A DNA stretch of 64,000 nucleotides, taken from positions 5,592,501-5,656,500 of the forward strand of contig NZ_CP077087.1 of NCBI RefSeq assembly GCF_014268495.2, given 5' to 3'. Of the stretch, positions 49,387 to 60,700 are shown one piece after another. Under the pieces are notes generated by a model. The model did not search any database. It saw only the letters and a program-made list of their open reading frames with translations, and had not been told where the DNA came from. Positions within the stretch are counted from its first letter, which is position 1, and each line of letters opens with the position of its first letter. The position numbers and the translations under genes are program-made. The stretch is from Pseudomonas monsensis. Lineage in GTDB: Bacteria; Pseudomonadota; Gammaproteobacteria; Pseudomonadales; Pseudomonadaceae.

Positions 49387-49910
49387 CGCCACTTCAGCAA
49401 CTGATCGCCGATGTACCGCAGACCGGGTGCGTCCGCTGGATTGGTGTGCGCCCCGAGTCGCGCGGGCCGATGATCGAACTCGATGCCGTAGAGGCGCGGC
49501 TGGAAGCGGGATTGACTGGCGATCACGCGCGCCCCGGTGTGCGCAACGCGCGACAGGTGACGCTTATTCAGTGGGAACATCTGGCGGTGATCAGCGCGTT
49601 GATGGGGCGCCCTGACGATCATCCGGTAAAGCCTGAAGATCTGCGGCGCAATCTCGTCATCAGCGGAATCAATTTGTTTAGCCTGAAAGGGCGGCGCTTT
49701 CGCATTGGTCAGGCCATATTCGAAACCACGGGCTGGTGCCAGCCGTGCGCACGTCTGCAGAACAACCTCGGTCCGGGCACCTTTCAAGCGGTGCGCGGGC
49801 ATGGCGGAATTACCGCGCGGGTGCTACAAAGCGGGATCATTCGCCTCGAAGACCGGGTGAGCGTCGAGCCGGTTCCGGACAGCGGCTATGCTGCGTTCAA
49901 CCCTGGATAA
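49383..49910 (+). CDS. MOSC-domain protein
   Basis: 175-aa single MOSC domain protein (related to the C-terminal domain of molybdenum cofactor sulfurase). Contains the conserved GDHARPGVRNARQVTLIQWEHL, NLVISGINLFSLKGRRF and the key cysteines in TGWCQPCARL. GTG start coupled to DUF1780. Probably binds Mo cofactor or sulfur compounds, like YiiM; the substrate is unknown. Confidence 0.85.
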   Translation: MTPLQQLIADVPQTGCVRWIGVRPESRGPMIELDAVEARLEAGLTGDHARPGVRNARQVTLIQWEHLAVISALMGRPDDHPVKPEDLRRNLVISGINLFSLKGRRFRIGQAIFETTGWCQPCARLQNNLGPGTFQAVRGHGGITARVLQSGIIRLEDRVSVEPVPDSGYAAFNPG

Positions 49911-49961
49911 AAACCGCTGTAGCTTCTGCCCATTCAGCAACGTCTACCTGACGAGGCAAAT

Positions 49962-50135
49962 ATGACCAGCCGCCTGAACCCCGAAGACCAGAAACATGTC
50001 GAAGAGTACCTGCAACTGTCCCAACACCGAGTCGAGCGCCGGCCTTTCCGGCCGTGGATGCTCCTGGTGCTGGTGCTGGCAGTGACCATTGGTCTGGGCC
50101 TGTTGAGCCGATTTATCAGTTACCTGACGCTATGA
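49962..50135 (+). CDS. Small DUF3094 membrane protein
   Basis: 57-aa protein MTSRLNPEDQKHVEEYLQ... with a basic stretch (HRVERRPFRPW) and one C-terminal membrane helix (about 34-54). GAGG lies 6 bases before the ATG. DUF3094 members are small, inner-membrane and of unknown role; often next to the NADH dehydrogenase gene, as here. Confidence 0.8.
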   Translation: MTSRLNPEDQKHVEEYLQLSQHRVERRPFRPWMLLVLVLAVTIGLGLLSRFISYLTL

Positions 50136-50198
50136 GCTGCCTCGCGCTCGCTTGGGTAACCGCACCGATTTCCTTTAAAAACCTTGCGAGTTATCCCC

Positions 50199-51497
50199 AT
50201 GTCCCATCGTATTGTTATTGTCGGCGGCGGCGCCGGCGGTCTGGAGTTGGCTACCCGTCTGGGTAAGACTCTGGGCAAGCGCGGCACGGCCAGTGTGATG
50301 CTGGTCGACGCGAACCTGACACACATCTGGAAACCGCTGCTGCACGAAGTGGCCGCCGGATCGCTGAACTCCTCCGAAGACGAACTCAACTATGTCGCTC
50401 AGGCAAAATGGAACCACTTCGAGTTCCAGCTGGGGCGCATGAGCGGGCTCGATCGCGCGCAGAAGAAAATCCAGCTGGCAGCGACCTACGACGAAAATGG
50501 CGTAGAGCTGGTCCCGGCCCGTGAAGTGGCATACGACTCGCTGGTGATCAGCGTCGGCAGCACCACCAACGACTTCGGCACCCAGGGCGCGGCGCAGCAT
50601 TGCCTGTTCCTCGACACCCGCAAACAGGCCGAGCGCTTCCACCAGCAACTGCTCAACCACTACCTGCGTGCCCATGCCGGGCAAACCGATGTGATCGAGC
50701 AGATCAGCGTGGCAATCGTCGGCGCGGGTGCCACCGGCGTCGAACTGGCGGCCGAACTGCACAACGCCGCCCATGAACTGGCAGCGTATGGCCTGGACCG
50801 GATCAAACCGGAAAACATGCACATCACCCTGATCGAAGCCGGGCCACGGGTGTTGCCTGCCCTGCCGGAGCGTATCAGCGGGCCGGTGCACAAGACGCTG
50901 GAGAAACTCGGGGTCAACGTGATGACCAACGCTTCGGTGAGTGAAGTGACCGCCGACAGCCTGATCACCGCCGATGGCAATGAGATCAAGGCCAGTCTGA
51001 AAGTCTGGGCAGCAGGCATTCGTGCACCGGGCTTCCTCAAGGACATCGACGGCCTGGAAACCAATCGCATCAACCAGCTGCAAGTGCTGCCAACCCTGCA
51101 GACCACCCGCGACGAAAATATCTTCGCCTTCGGTGACTGCGCGGCCTGCCCACAACCGGGTTCGGACCGCAACGTACCGCCACGGGCGCAAGCCGCGCAC
51201 CAACAGGCATCGCTGCTGGCCAAGTCGCTGAAACTGCGCATCGAAGGCAAAACCTTGCCGGAGTATAAGTACACCGACTACGGCTCGCTGATTTCGCTCT
51301 CGCGCTTCTCGGCCGTGGGTAACTTGATGGGCAACCTGACCGGTAGCGTGATGCTCGAAGGCTGGCTCGCGCGGATGTTTTACGTGTCGCTGTATCGCAT
51401 GCACCAGATGGCGCTGTACGGGCCGTTCCGCACGGCAATGCTGATGCTGGGCAGCAAGATTGGCCGTGGCACCGAGCCACGTCTGAAACTGCACTAA
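50199..51497 (+). CDS. ndh: NADH dehydrogenase type II (NDH-2)
   Basis: 432-aa flavoprotein oxidising NADH and reducing quinone without pumping protons. FAD site IVIVGGGAGGLELATRLG at the N terminus, NADH site VAIVGAGATGVELAAEL, quinone-region FGDCAACPQPGS and AQAAHQQA, and a C-terminal amphipathic region (MFYVSLYRMHQMALYGPFRTA) for membrane binding. It starts at MSHRIVIVG; an in-frame extension of five codons is not needed. Confidence 0.95.
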   Translation: MSHRIVIVGGGAGGLELATRLGKTLGKRGTASVMLVDANLTHIWKPLLHEVAAGSLNSSEDELNYVAQAKWNHFEFQLGRMSGLDRAQKKIQLAATYDENGVELVPAREVAYDSLVISVGSTTNDFGTQGAAQHCLFLDTRKQAERFHQQLLNHYLRAHAGQTDVIEQISVAIVGAGATGVELAAELHNAAHELAAYGLDRIKPENMHITLIEAGPRVLPALPERISGPVHKTLEKLGVNVMTNASVSEVTADSLITADGNEIKASLKVWAAGIRAPGFLKDIDGLETNRINQLQVLPTLQTTRDENIFAFGDCAACPQPGSDRNVPPRAQAAHQQASLLAKSLKLRIEGKTLPEYKYTDYGSLISLSRFSAVGNLMGNLTGSVMLEGWLARMFYVSLYRMHQMALYGPFRTAMLMLGSKIGRGTEPRLKLH

Positions 51498-51503
51498 AAA
51501 ACC

Positions 51504-51621
51504 TGTGGGAGCGAGCCTGCTCCGGGCGGCGATCCGACGAATGCGGTGTGTCAAACGACAAAAATGTCGACTGATACAACCTCTTCGTCGGATCGCCGCC
51601 CGGAGCCGGCTCGCTCCCACA
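51504..51621. repeat. Long inverted REP element (near-perfect 38-bp arms)
   Basis: Left arm TGTGGGAGCGAGCCTGCTCC continues into GGGCGGCGATCCGACGAA; the right arm is its complement with a single mismatch. The centre holds a second small hairpin, CGACA-aaaa-TGTCG (51556-51569). The outer part is the GTGGGAGCGAGC REP family, but the inner GGGCGGCGATCCGACGAA is unlike the other copies here. The rest of the 315-base gap holds the promoter region of the EF-hand gene. Confidence 0.92.
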
Positions 51622-51812
51622 ATGTTTTGTGTTGATCGAAAGATCTGTTTCGTACTGTATCCCCCCTCGTTTTCCCCACCTTCACTTACAAACTCCTCCG
51701 CTGCGCGACACAGACGCGATACACCGCCACCGCTTAATGGCCACACCCGAGCGCACCTGCTCAGGCTTTTGCCCTTAACGTGTGGTTGCGTTGTGCAACC
51801 AGGAGAATGTAA

Positions 51813-52220
51813 ATGTCCCGTACTTCGACCCTCGGTAAACAATCCATTGGCCTGATCGGCGCAGCCCTGGCTGGCGGCTTGATGCTGTCCGGCTCGGTAT
51901 TTGCCGCCCAGCCATTGGCACAGGGCTACATGGTTGCCTCGGCGGAAACCTCGGTGAAAGCGCCAGAAGGCAAATGCGGTGAAGGCAAATGTGGCGATGC
52001 GTCCATGGCCAAGACTGACAGCGATGGTGACGGCAAGGTCTCGCGCGCCGAATTTCTGAAAGTCGCGCCGAAGTCGGACTTCGACAAGATCGACGCCAAC
52101 CACGACGGCTTTATCGACGAGCAAGAGGCCTACAACAACGTGAAGGCCAACTTTGAAGCCAACGGCAAGAAAATGCCGAAAGGTCTGTTCGAACACCTGA
52201 AAGACCAAGACGGCGCCTGA
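51813..52220 (+). CDS. Secreted EF-hand protein with tandem EGKCG motifs
   Basis: 135 aa. Signal peptide (about 1-32; ALAGGLMLSGSVFAA), then a short segment with two adjacent EGKCG motifs (52-56 and 57-61), then two canonical EF-hands: DSDGDGKVSRAE (69-80) and DANHDGFIDEQE (94-105), both with complete Ca-ligand positions. AGGAG precedes the ATG. EGKCG repeats plus a glycine/alanine-rich leader are the hallmark of HvfA/bufferin-type precursors whose cysteines are modified by MNIO (DUF692) enzymes; no such enzyme is encoded nearby. The EF-hand part suggests calcium binding. A role in metal handling is inference. Confidence 0.8.
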   Translation: MSRTSTLGKQSIGLIGAALAGGLMLSGSVFAAQPLAQGYMVASAETSVKAPEGKCGEGKCGDASMAKTDSDGDGKVSRAEFLKVAPKSDFDKIDANHDGFIDEQEAYNNVKANFEANGKKMPKGLFEHLKDQDGA

Positions 52221-52227
52221 TCGGCAG

Positions 52228-52267
52228 AAAAAAGCCGCGCTTCTCCTGCGAGAAACGCGGCTTTTTT
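52228..52267. terminator. Bidirectional terminator between EF-hand gene and chemoreceptor
   Basis: AAAAAAGCCGCG / CGCGGCTTTTTT with an inner TTCTC/GAGAA pairing, 7 bases after the EF-hand gene stop and 12 before the end of the convergent gene. Confidence 0.9.
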
Positions 52268-52279
52268 ATGTGTGGTTGT

Positions 52280-54146
<1,867 letters not shown>

Positions 54147-54148
54147 GT

Positions 54149-54182
54149 AAAAAAAAGGCGACCTTTCGAAGATCGCCTTCTT
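54149..54182 (-). terminator. Hairpin with T run between tRNA-Lys and tRNA-Pro
   Basis: Minus-strand AAGGCGA-loop-TCGCCTT followed by T residues. It could end part of the transcription before the last tRNA-Pro or serve as a processing site. Confidence 0.65.
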
Positions 54183-54243
54183 CGATCAGCGCTTTTGGCC
54201 TCTGATCTTAAGATTCGATCCCAGTGTTACCTGGTTTCAAAAA

Positions 54244-54319
54244 TGGTGGGTCGTGTGGGATTCGAACCTACGACCAATTGGTTAAAAGCCAACTGCTCTA
54301 CCAACTGAGCTAACGACCC
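54244..54319 (-). tRNA. tRNA-Lys (TTT)
   Basis: 76 nt with encoded CCA. GGGTCGT acceptor, D arm AGCTCAGTTGGTAGAGC, anticodon loop CTTTTAA (anticodon TTT), T arm GGTTCGAATCC. Confidence 0.97.
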
Positions 54320-54324
54320 AAAAA

Positions 54325-54401
54325 TGGTCGGGGTAAGGGGATTCGAACTCCTGACATCCTGCTCCCAAAGCAGGCGCGCTACCGGACTGCGCTATACCCC
54401 G
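54325..54401 (-). tRNA. tRNA-Pro (TGG), copy 1
   Basis: 77 nt with encoded CCA, identical in sequence to the copy at 54070; only 5 bases separate it from tRNA-Lys. Confidence 0.97.
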
Positions 54402-54410
54402 GTTTGAAAT

Positions 54411-54486
54411 TGGCTCCGTGACCAGGACTCGAACCTGGGACCCAATGATTAACAGTCATTTGCTCTACCGACTGAGCTATCACGGA
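54411..54486 (-). tRNA. tRNA-Asn (GTT)
   Basis: 76 nt with encoded CCA. TCCGTGA acceptor, anticodon arm AATGA-CTGTTAA-TCATT (anticodon GTT), T arm GGTTCGAGTCC. First tRNA of the operon. Confidence 0.97.
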
Positions 54487-54572
54487 ACTACATATTTCAA
54501 TTTACAACTGTGAAACCTGAAGCTTCTCGACACCGTTTTCGCATCGCTGCGTTCGTGTGTCTGAGGCGCGCT

Positions 54573-54600
54573 ATTCTACAACCTAGAACACCTCTGTCAA
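54573..54600 (-). promoter_or_regulatory. Promoter of the tRNA operon
   Basis: On the minus strand TTGACA, 16 bases, TAGAAT: a near-consensus sigma-70 promoter followed by a GC-rich (GCGCGCC) stretch typical of a stringent discriminator. Confidence 0.8.
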
Positions 54601-54732
54601 CCCCCTAAATTGCTTTCAAGTTAATGATTTGCAACTTATTTCAGTTTTCAACCCAGAGGATTGAAACGCTGCCGGTGACTGACTGCGGGGCGCACTTTAC
54701 AAGCCTTTTCCTTTGAGTTCAACAGCCTAACG

Positions 54733-54769
54733 AAAAAAAAGGCCCCACAATGTGGGGCCCTCCTTTTTT
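54733..54769 (-). terminator. Terminator of clpB
   Basis: GGCCCCACA-a-TGTGGGGCC with flanking A and T runs, 15 bases past the clpB stop. Confidence 0.9.
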
Positions 54770-54784
54770 CCTTGGCGCTTTGGC

Positions 54785-57349
54785 TCAGTTGAAAACGATT
54801 TCGTCGTTCTCGACGGTGCCGGTCGCGGTTTCGCCAGGCATGAAGTGCCCCGAGAGGATCAATTGCGCCAGCGGGTTTTCGATCCAGCGCTGGATCGCCC
54901 GTTTCAAAGGACGTGCGCCGTAAACCGGGTCGTAACCGACGGCAATCAGCTTGTCCATTGCTTCCGGACTCAGTTCCAGCTTCAGCTCGCGCTCGGCCAG
55001 ACGACTGCGCAGACGGCCCAGCTGGATCTCGGTAATGCCTGCGATCTGATCCCGCGCCAGAGGCTCGAAGATCACCACTTCGTCGACCCGGTTGATGAAC
55101 TCCGGACGGAAGTGCGACGTCAGCGCATCCATCACCGCAGCACGCTGCGCCTCGCGATCACCGACCAGCTCCTGAATCTGCACAGAGCCCAGGTTAGAGG
55201 TCATGACGATAACCGTATTACGGAAGTCCACCGTGCGGCCATGGCTGTCGGTCAGACGACCGTCTTCGAGCACTTGCAGGAGGATGTTGAACACATCCGG
55301 GTGCGCCTTCTCGACCTCGTCCAGCAGGATCACCGAGTAAGGCTTGCGCCGTACCGCTTCGGTCAGGTAACCGCCCTCTTCGTAACCGACGTATCCCGGT
55401 GGTGCACCGATCAGACGAGCCACGGAATGTTTCTCCATGAACTCGGACATGTCGATCCGCACCATCGCCTCTTCAGTATCAAAGAGGAACTCGGCCAGTG
55501 CCTTGCACAGCTCGGTTTTACCGACACCGGTCGGGCCGAGGAACATGAACGAGCCGCTCGGACGATTCGGGTCGGACAACCCGGCACGGGAACGCCGCAC
55601 TGCGTTGGCCACCGCCACCACGGCTTCGTCCTGACCGATCACACGTTGGTGCAACAGGCTTTCCATCTTCATCAGCTTGTCGCGCTCGCCTTCGAGCATT
55701 TTCGATACCGGAATACCGGTCCACTTCGAAACGACTTCGGCGATTTCCTCTTCGGTCACCTTGCTGCGCAGCAACTGGTTTTCGCTCTTGCCGTGCTGGT
55801 CGACCATTTGCAGACTGCGCTCCAGGTCCGGGATCACCCCGTATTGCAGCTCGGCCATGCGATTGAGATCGCCTTTGCGACGCGCGGCTTCCAGTTCCTG
55901 ACGGGACTGTTCGATCTTCTGCTGAATCTGCGCAGAACCCTGCACCTCGGCTTTTTCCGAGTTCCAGATTTCTTCCAGGTCCGAGTACTCACGCTCGAGG
56001 CGGACAATTTCTTCCTGAAGTTTTTCCAGGCGCTTCATGGCCGCTTCATCGCTTTCTTTCTTCAGTGCCTGGGATTCGACCTTCAACTGAATCAGGCGCC
56101 GCTCAAGACGATCGAGCACTTCCGGCTTGGAGTCGATTTCCATGCGGATACGGCTGGCCGCTTCGTCGATCAGGTCGATGGCCTTGTCCGGCAGCTGCCG
56201 GTCAGTGATGTAGCGATGGCTGAGCTTGGCCGCCGCGATGATCGCGCCGTCGGTGATCGCGACCTTGTGGTGAACCTCATAACGCTCTTTGAGGCCACGC
56301 AGGATGGCGATGGTGTCTTCTTCACTCGGCTCGTCCACCAGCACTTTCTGGAAACGCCGCTCGAGGGCCGCATCCTTCTCTATATATTGGCGGTACTCGT
56401 TGAGCGTGGTCGCACCGACGCAGTGCAGCTCTCCGCGCGCCAGCGCAGGTTTGAGCATATTGCCGGCATCCATCGAGCCTTCGCCTTTGCCGGCGCCGAC
56501 CATGGTGTGCAGTTCGTCGATGAACAGAATGATCTGCCCTTCCTGTTTCGACAGCTCGTTGAGCAGCGATTTCAGGCGTTCTTCGAACTCCCCGCGATAC
56601 TTGGCGCCGGCAATCAGCGCGCCCATGTCCAGCGACAACAGACGCTTGCCCTTGAGGCCGTCCGGCACTTCGCCGTTGATGATGCGCTGGGCCAGACCCT
56701 CGGCAATCGCGGTTTTACCTACGCCAGGCTCGCCGATCAACACCGGGTTGTTCTTGGTCCGGCGTTGCAGAACCTGAATGGTGCGACGGATTTCGTCGTC
56801 ACGGCCGATCACCGGGTCGAGCTTGCCCTCTTCGGCGCGCTTGGTCAGGTCGACGGTGTACTTGTCCAGCGCCTGGCGCGACTCTTCGTGGTTCGCGTCA
56901 TTGACTGCTTCACCGCCACGCAGGTTGTTGATCGCGTTTTCCAGGGCTTTCTTGCTCACGCCCTGGCCGAGCAGCAACTTGCCGAGCTTGCTGTTCTCGT
57001 CCATCGCCGCGAGCAGCACCAGCTCACTGGAAATGAACTGGTCGCCCTTCTGTTGAGCCAGGCGATCAGCCTGATTGAGCAGGCGCGCCAGATCCTGCGA
57101 CATGTTGACGTCGCCGGTCGGGTTCTGGATTTTCGGTAATTGGTCGAGCTCTTTGGTCAGCTCTTTGCGCAGGCTGCTGACGTCGAAGCCCACTTGCATC
57201 AGCAGCGGCTTGATCGAACCGCCCTGCTGTTCAAGCATGGCCTGCATCAAGTGCGCCGGCTCGATGGCCGGATGATCATGGCCTACGGCCAGGGATTGGG
57301 CGTCGGACAACGCCAACTGTAATTTGCTGGTTAAACGGTCTATACGCAT
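54785..57349 (-). CDS. clpB: ClpB disaggregase
   Basis: 854-aa Hsp100 chaperone that, with DnaK, rescues aggregated proteins after heat shock. Clp N domain (1-145), AAA+ 1 with Walker A GEPGVGKT (about 206), the coiled-coil M domain (about 410-520; [19 protein letters not shown]), and AAA+ 2 with GPTGVGKTE (about 605). Starts at [11 protein letters not shown] with AAGGAAGG upstream. A heat-shock-type promoter lies about 70-100 bases upstream. Confidence 0.98.
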   Translation of the reverse strand: MRIDRLTSKLQLALSDAQSLAVGHDHPAIEPAHLMQAMLEQQGGSIKPLLMQVGFDVSSLRKELTKELDQLPKIQNPTGDVNMSQDLARLLNQADRLAQQKGDQFISSELVLLAAMDENSKLGKLLLGQGVSKKALENAINNLRGGEAVNDANHEESRQALDKYTVDLTKRAEEGKLDPVIGRDDEIRRTIQVLQRRTKNNPVLIGEPGVGKTAIAEGLAQRIINGEVPDGLKGKRLLSLDMGALIAGAKYRGEFEERLKSLLNELSKQEGQIILFIDELHTMVGAGKGEGSMDAGNMLKPALARGELHCVGATTLNEYRQYIEKDAALERRFQKVLVDEPSEEDTIAILRGLKERYEVHHKVAITDGAIIAAAKLSHRYITDRQLPDKAIDLIDEAASRIRMEIDSKPEVLDRLERRLIQLKVESQALKKESDEAAMKRLEKLQEEIVRLEREYSDLEEIWNSEKAEVQGSAQIQQKIEQSRQELEAARRKGDLNRMAELQYGVIPDLERSLQMVDQHGKSENQLLRSKVTEEEIAEVVSKWTGIPVSKMLEGERDKLMKMESLLHQRVIGQDEAVVAVANAVRRSRAGLSDPNRPSGSFMFLGPTGVGKTELCKALAEFLFDTEEAMVRIDMSEFMEKHSVARLIGAPPGYVGYEEGGYLTEAVRRKPYSVILLDEVEKAHPDVFNILLQVLEDGRLTDSHGRTVDFRNTVIVMTSNLGSVQIQELVGDREAQRAAVMDALTSHFRPEFINRVDEVVIFEPLARDQIAGITEIQLGRLRSRLAERELKLELSPEAMDKLIAVGYDPVYGARPLKRAIQRWIENPLAQLILSGHFMPGETATGTVENDEIVFN

Positions 57350-57422
57350 GGGGTCACCTTCCTTTTGAGCAGGCCGGACCTAAAAACCATCCTGAATAAA
57401 GAAACCTGCCAGATAGCACTGT

Positions 57423-57450
57423 AGATGCGGTCGATTCTGGAAGATTCAAG
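57423..57450 (-). promoter_or_regulatory. Sigma-32 heat-shock promoter of clpB
   Basis: On the minus strand CTTGAA, 14 bases, CCGCATCT, against the sigma-32 consensus CTTGAA-N13-15-CCCCATNT: one mismatch in the two elements. Confidence 0.8.
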
Positions 57451-57480
57451 CGTCAGAGAGTTGATACAGATCAGACAAGT

Positions 57481-58203
57481 CTAGCGGGTGAGCCAGATCA
57501 GGGAGGCGAAGCGCCCCGTGCGCGACGCACGACGGTAGGAGAAGAAGCGTGGATCGGTCACGGTGCAGAAATCGCCGCCATAAACCGCAGTGACACCCCG
57601 TTCAGCCAGACGCAGCCGCGCCAGCAGGTAGATGTCGGCCATGAACTTGCCAGCATTGTGGCTCGGTACGAAGGCTGATGCCGCTTCGGGCAGTTGATTG
57701 ATGAAAATTTCCCGCACTTCCGGGCCGACTTCAAACGCTTTCGGGCCGATGGCCGGACCGAGCCAGACCAGCACGTCCGCCGGAGCGGTGTCGAGTTGAT
57801 CGAGAGTGGCTTCGAGCACGCCCGCCGCCAACCCGCGCCAACCGGCATGAGCCGCCGCGACACGAGTGCCGGCACGGTTGCAGAACAATGCCGGCAGGCA
57901 ATCCGCGGTCATCGCCGTACAGGCAATGCCGGGGGTCTGCGTCCAACTGGCGTCAGCCGTTGCCACCACGTCTGGATCAGCATGAGCCACGACAATTCCG
58001 TGCACTTGCTGCAACCAGGCCGGCTTTATAGAGAAGCGCTCGGTCAGACGCCGACGATTCTCGGCAACAGCCTCTGGGCGATCATCGACATGATCGCCCA
58101 GATTGAGGCTGTCGAACGGCGCCTCGCTGACACCGCCCTCGCGAGTGGTGACACAGGCCATGACGCTGGCCGGCGCAGGCCAGTCCGGCGTCAGCCAGTT
58201 CAT
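57481..58203 (-). CDS. pgeF: Peptidoglycan editing factor / purine nucleoside phosphorylase (YfiH family)
   Basis: 240-aa YfiH/LACC1-like protein. Metal and substrate residues: the histidine in QVHGIVVAHAD, cysteine in MTADCLPALF, and AAAHAGWRGLAAGVLE, then LGPAIGPKAFEVGPEV. Relatives were described both as polyphenol oxidases and as nucleoside-cleaving enzymes; E. coli YfiH removes wrongly added residues from peptidoglycan precursors. The ATG overlaps the rluD stop (TGATG). Confidence 0.93.
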   Translation of the reverse strand: MNWLTPDWPAPASVMACVTTREGGVSEAPFDSLNLGDHVDDRPEAVAENRRRLTERFSIKPAWLQQVHGIVVAHADPDVVATADASWTQTPGIACTAMTADCLPALFCNRAGTRVAAAHAGWRGLAAGVLEATLDQLDTAPADVLVWLGPAIGPKAFEVGPEVREIFINQLPEAASAFVPSHNAGKFMADIYLLARLRLAERGVTAVYGGDFCTVTDPRFFSYRRASRTGRFASLIWLTR

Positions 58204-59162
58204 CCGACGAATGCCTCGCGATCCTGCTTGAGCAGGGTCAGCAGCCAGACGAAGTCTTCCGGCAGCGGCGATTCCCAGCTCATGCGTTCACCGGTGGTCG
58301 GATGATCGAGCTCGAGGAAGCGCGCATGCAGCGCCTGACGCGGGAAGTGCTTGAGCGACTCGACCATGGTCGGGTTCGCCGCCGGCGGGATGCGGAAACG
58401 ACCGCCGTACGCCGGGTCGCCGACCAACGGGAAGTTGATGTGCGACATGTGCACGCGGATCTGGTGGGTCCGGCCGGTTTCCAGTTTTACCCGCACGTGG
58501 GTGTGGGAACGGAAACGCTCCAGCACGCGGTAGTGACTGACGGCCGGCTTGCCGCCTTCCATCACTGCCATGCGCTGGCGCTGCTGGCCGTGGCGACCAA
58601 TCGGTGCATTGATCTTGCCACCCGCCGTCACCACGCCGATCACGATGCACTCGTAAATGCGGCTGACGCTGCGGCTCTGCAATTGTGCAACCAGCTTTGT
58701 CTGCGCCTGAATGGTCTTGGCCACCACCATCAGACCGGTGGTGTCCTTGTCCAGACGATGCACGATACCGGCGCGCGGGACATTGATGATGTCCGGCACG
58801 TGGTGCAGCAAGGCATTGAGCAAGGTGCCATCGGCGTGACCGGCAGCCGGGTGCACCACCAGGCCCGCAGGCTTGTTGATCACCAGAATGTCGTCGTCTT
58901 CATAGACGATGTCGAGCTCGATGTCCTGGGCGATCCACTCGCCCTGGGCTTCCTGCTCGGCAGTCAGTTCAAGGATGGCACCGCCATGCACGATGTCGCG
59001 TGGGCGGATGACCGCCCCGTCCACAGTCAGGCGACCTTCTTTGATCCAGGCGGAAAGGCGCGAGCGTGAGTGCTCAGCGAAGAGTTGGGCGGCGACTTGA
59101 TCGAGGCGTTGGCCGCCCAATTCGGACGGCACCTCTGCGCGAAGTTCAATTTTATCGGACAT
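58200..59162 (-). CDS. rluD: 23S rRNA pseudouridine(1911/1915/1917) synthase
   Basis: 320 aa. N-terminal S4 RNA-binding domain (about 15-75), then the RluA-family catalytic domain with the active-site aspartate in VHRLDKDTTGLMV (about 140). It modifies helix 69 of 23S rRNA. I start at MSDKIELRAEV; seven codons upstream are open but not conserved. Divergent from bamD, the usual gammaproteobacterial arrangement. Confidence 0.96.
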   Translation of the reverse strand: MSDKIELRAEVPSELGGQRLDQVAAQLFAEHSRSRLSAWIKEGRLTVDGAVIRPRDIVHGGAILELTAEQEAQGEWIAQDIELDIVYEDDDILVINKPAGLVVHPAAGHADGTLLNALLHHVPDIINVPRAGIVHRLDKDTTGLMVVAKTIQAQTKLVAQLQSRSVSRIYECIVIGVVTAGGKINAPIGRHGQQRQRMAVMEGGKPAVSHYRVLERFRSHTHVRVKLETGRTHQIRVHMSHINFPLVGDPAYGGRFRIPPAANPTMVESLKHFPRQALHARFLELDHPTTGERMSWESPLPEDFVWLLTLLKQDREAFVG

Positions 59163-59313
59163 GCTCTGACTGGGCGTCGGCACAGCCTTTGGTTTCGGCT
59201 GCGCGCTTGTGGTTAAATACGGCGTCTTTTGCCCCGAGGCTTTTCAACGGGGCGCTCATCATAACAGGACGGCCCCGCCCAAGACAGCGGCCGTCATAGG
59301 GACGCAAGCCGCC

Positions 59314-60330
59314 ATGCAAGTGAAACACCTGCTGCTGATCGCCATCCTCGCATTGACCGCTGCTTGCTCATCGAAGGAAGTCGTCGACGAAAACCTGAGC
59401 GAAGCCGAGCTGTATCAGCAGGCTCAGACCGACCTGGACAATAATAGCTACACCAGCGCCACAGCCAAGCTGAAGGCTCTGGAGTCGCGCTATCCGTTCG
59501 GTCGCTACGCCGACCAGGCACAGCTTGAACTGATCTATGCCAACTATAAAAACTCCGAGCCGGAAGCTGCCAAGTCCGCCGCCGAGCGTTTTATCCGTTT
59601 GCACCCACAGCACCCGAACGTGGACTACGCCTACTACCTCAAGGGCCTGACCTCGTTCGACCAGGACGTCGGCCTGCTGGCGCGCTTCCTGCCGCTGGAC
59701 ATGACCAAGCGTGACCCGGGCGCCGCTCGCGACTCGTACAACGAGTTCGCCCAGTTGACCAGCCGCTACCCGAACAGCCGCTACGCGCCGGACGCCAAGC
59801 AGCGCATGATTTACCTGCGCAACCTGCTGGCTGCCTACGAAATCCACGTGGCTGACTACTACCTGACCCGTCAGGCTTATGTAGCCGCTGCCAACCGTGG
59901 CCGTTACGTGGTGGAAAACTTCCAGGAAACCCCATCGGTCGGCGACGGCCTGGCAGTGATGACTGAGGCCTATCAGCGTCTGCATCTGGACGACCTGGCC
60001 GCTAGCAGCCTGGAAACCCTGAAGCTCAACTACCCGAACCACCCGAGCCTGCAAGATGGTCAGTTCGTGCCATCGGTGGCCGAAGCCGACAACCGCTCGT
60101 TCCTGAGCAAGGCCACTCTGGGTCTGATCGAGTCGCGTCCACCGCTGCCGCCGGGAGAAACCCGCGCCAACCAGGACGTGCAGAAACAGTTCCAGGACGC
60201 GAAAGACGCGATCCCGAACGAGCTCAAGCCGAAAGACGAAAACGGCGACGTGATCGAAGAGCCAGCGCCGGAATCCAGCAGTTCCGACCGTTCGTGGTTC
60301 AGCTACATGACGTTCGGCCTGTTCGACTGA
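59314..60330 (+). CDS. bamD: BamD outer-membrane assembly lipoprotein
   Basis: 338-aa essential part of the BAM complex. Signal peptide with lipobox LTAAC (C18), then five TPR-like repeats (about 25-245), with [25 protein letters not shown] and [16 protein letters not shown] characteristic of BamD/ComL. A C-terminal acidic, Ser/Pro-rich tail of about 90 residues is longer than in E. coli, as usual in pseudomonads. The ATG is the first in frame with a signal peptide. Confidence 0.96.
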   Translation: MQVKHLLLIAILALTAACSSKEVVDENLSEAELYQQAQTDLDNNSYTSATAKLKALESRYPFGRYADQAQLELIYANYKNSEPEAAKSAAERFIRLHPQHPNVDYAYYLKGLTSFDQDVGLLARFLPLDMTKRDPGAARDSYNEFAQLTSRYPNSRYAPDAKQRMIYLRNLLAAYEIHVADYYLTRQAYVAAANRGRYVVENFQETPSVGDGLAVMTEAYQRLHLDDLAASSLETLKLNYPNHPSLQDGQFVPSVAEADNRSFLSKATLGLIESRPPLPPGETRANQDVQKQFQDAKDAIPNELKPKDENGDVIEEPAPESSSSDRSWFSYMTFGLFD

Positions 60331-60347
60331 ATACAGCCGATGCACAG

Positions 60348-60377
60348 AAAAAGGGAGATCTTCGGATCTCCCTTTTT
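60348..60377 (+). terminator. Terminator of bamD
   Basis: AAAAAGGGAGATC-ttcg-GATCTCCCTTTTT: 13-bp stem with a stable UUCG tetraloop, 17 bases past the stop. Confidence 0.95.
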
Positions 60378-60457
60378 CATGGGCGCGCTTGAATAGACTG
60401 TGCGCGTCTCGGGTCCTTGGCTAAACTGCCGGATCATCAGTCGAAAAGCCGCTCATC

Positions 60458-60700
60458 ATGCTTCGTTTATTGTTCTGGATTGCCGTGATTTTCGCCGCGT
60501 TCTGGTTGTGGCGTAAGTTCAAGGCACCCGCCGCGTCCAATCCATCCCGTCGCGATCCTCGCGAACAAGACGCCGCACCGATGGTGCGCTGCGCCCACTG
60601 CGGCGTTCACCTGCCGCGCGACCGTGCGCTGAGCCTTCAACAACAGTGGTATTGCAGCCAGGCTCACCTCGAGCAAGGCCCGGGCTCCAGTGATCGCTGA
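60458..60700 (+). CDS. Small zinc-ribbon membrane protein (PP0621 family)
   Basis: 80 aa: an N-terminal membrane helix (2-18), a basic linker, then CAHCGVHLPRDRALSLQQQWYCSQAH, with CxxC and a further C/H pair that could bind zinc. Unknown function, but regularly placed before pilS. Overlaps pilS by 11 bases, so co-translation is likely. Confidence 0.8.
   Translation: MLRLLFWIAVIFAAFWLWRKFKAPAASNPSRRDPREQDAAPMVRCAHCGVHLPRDRALSLQQQWYCSQAHLEQGPGSSDR

Noticed and set aside
54752..57139. A 795-codon open frame antisense to clpB
   Set aside because: Shadow of the clpB codon pattern; no start context or recognisable domain.
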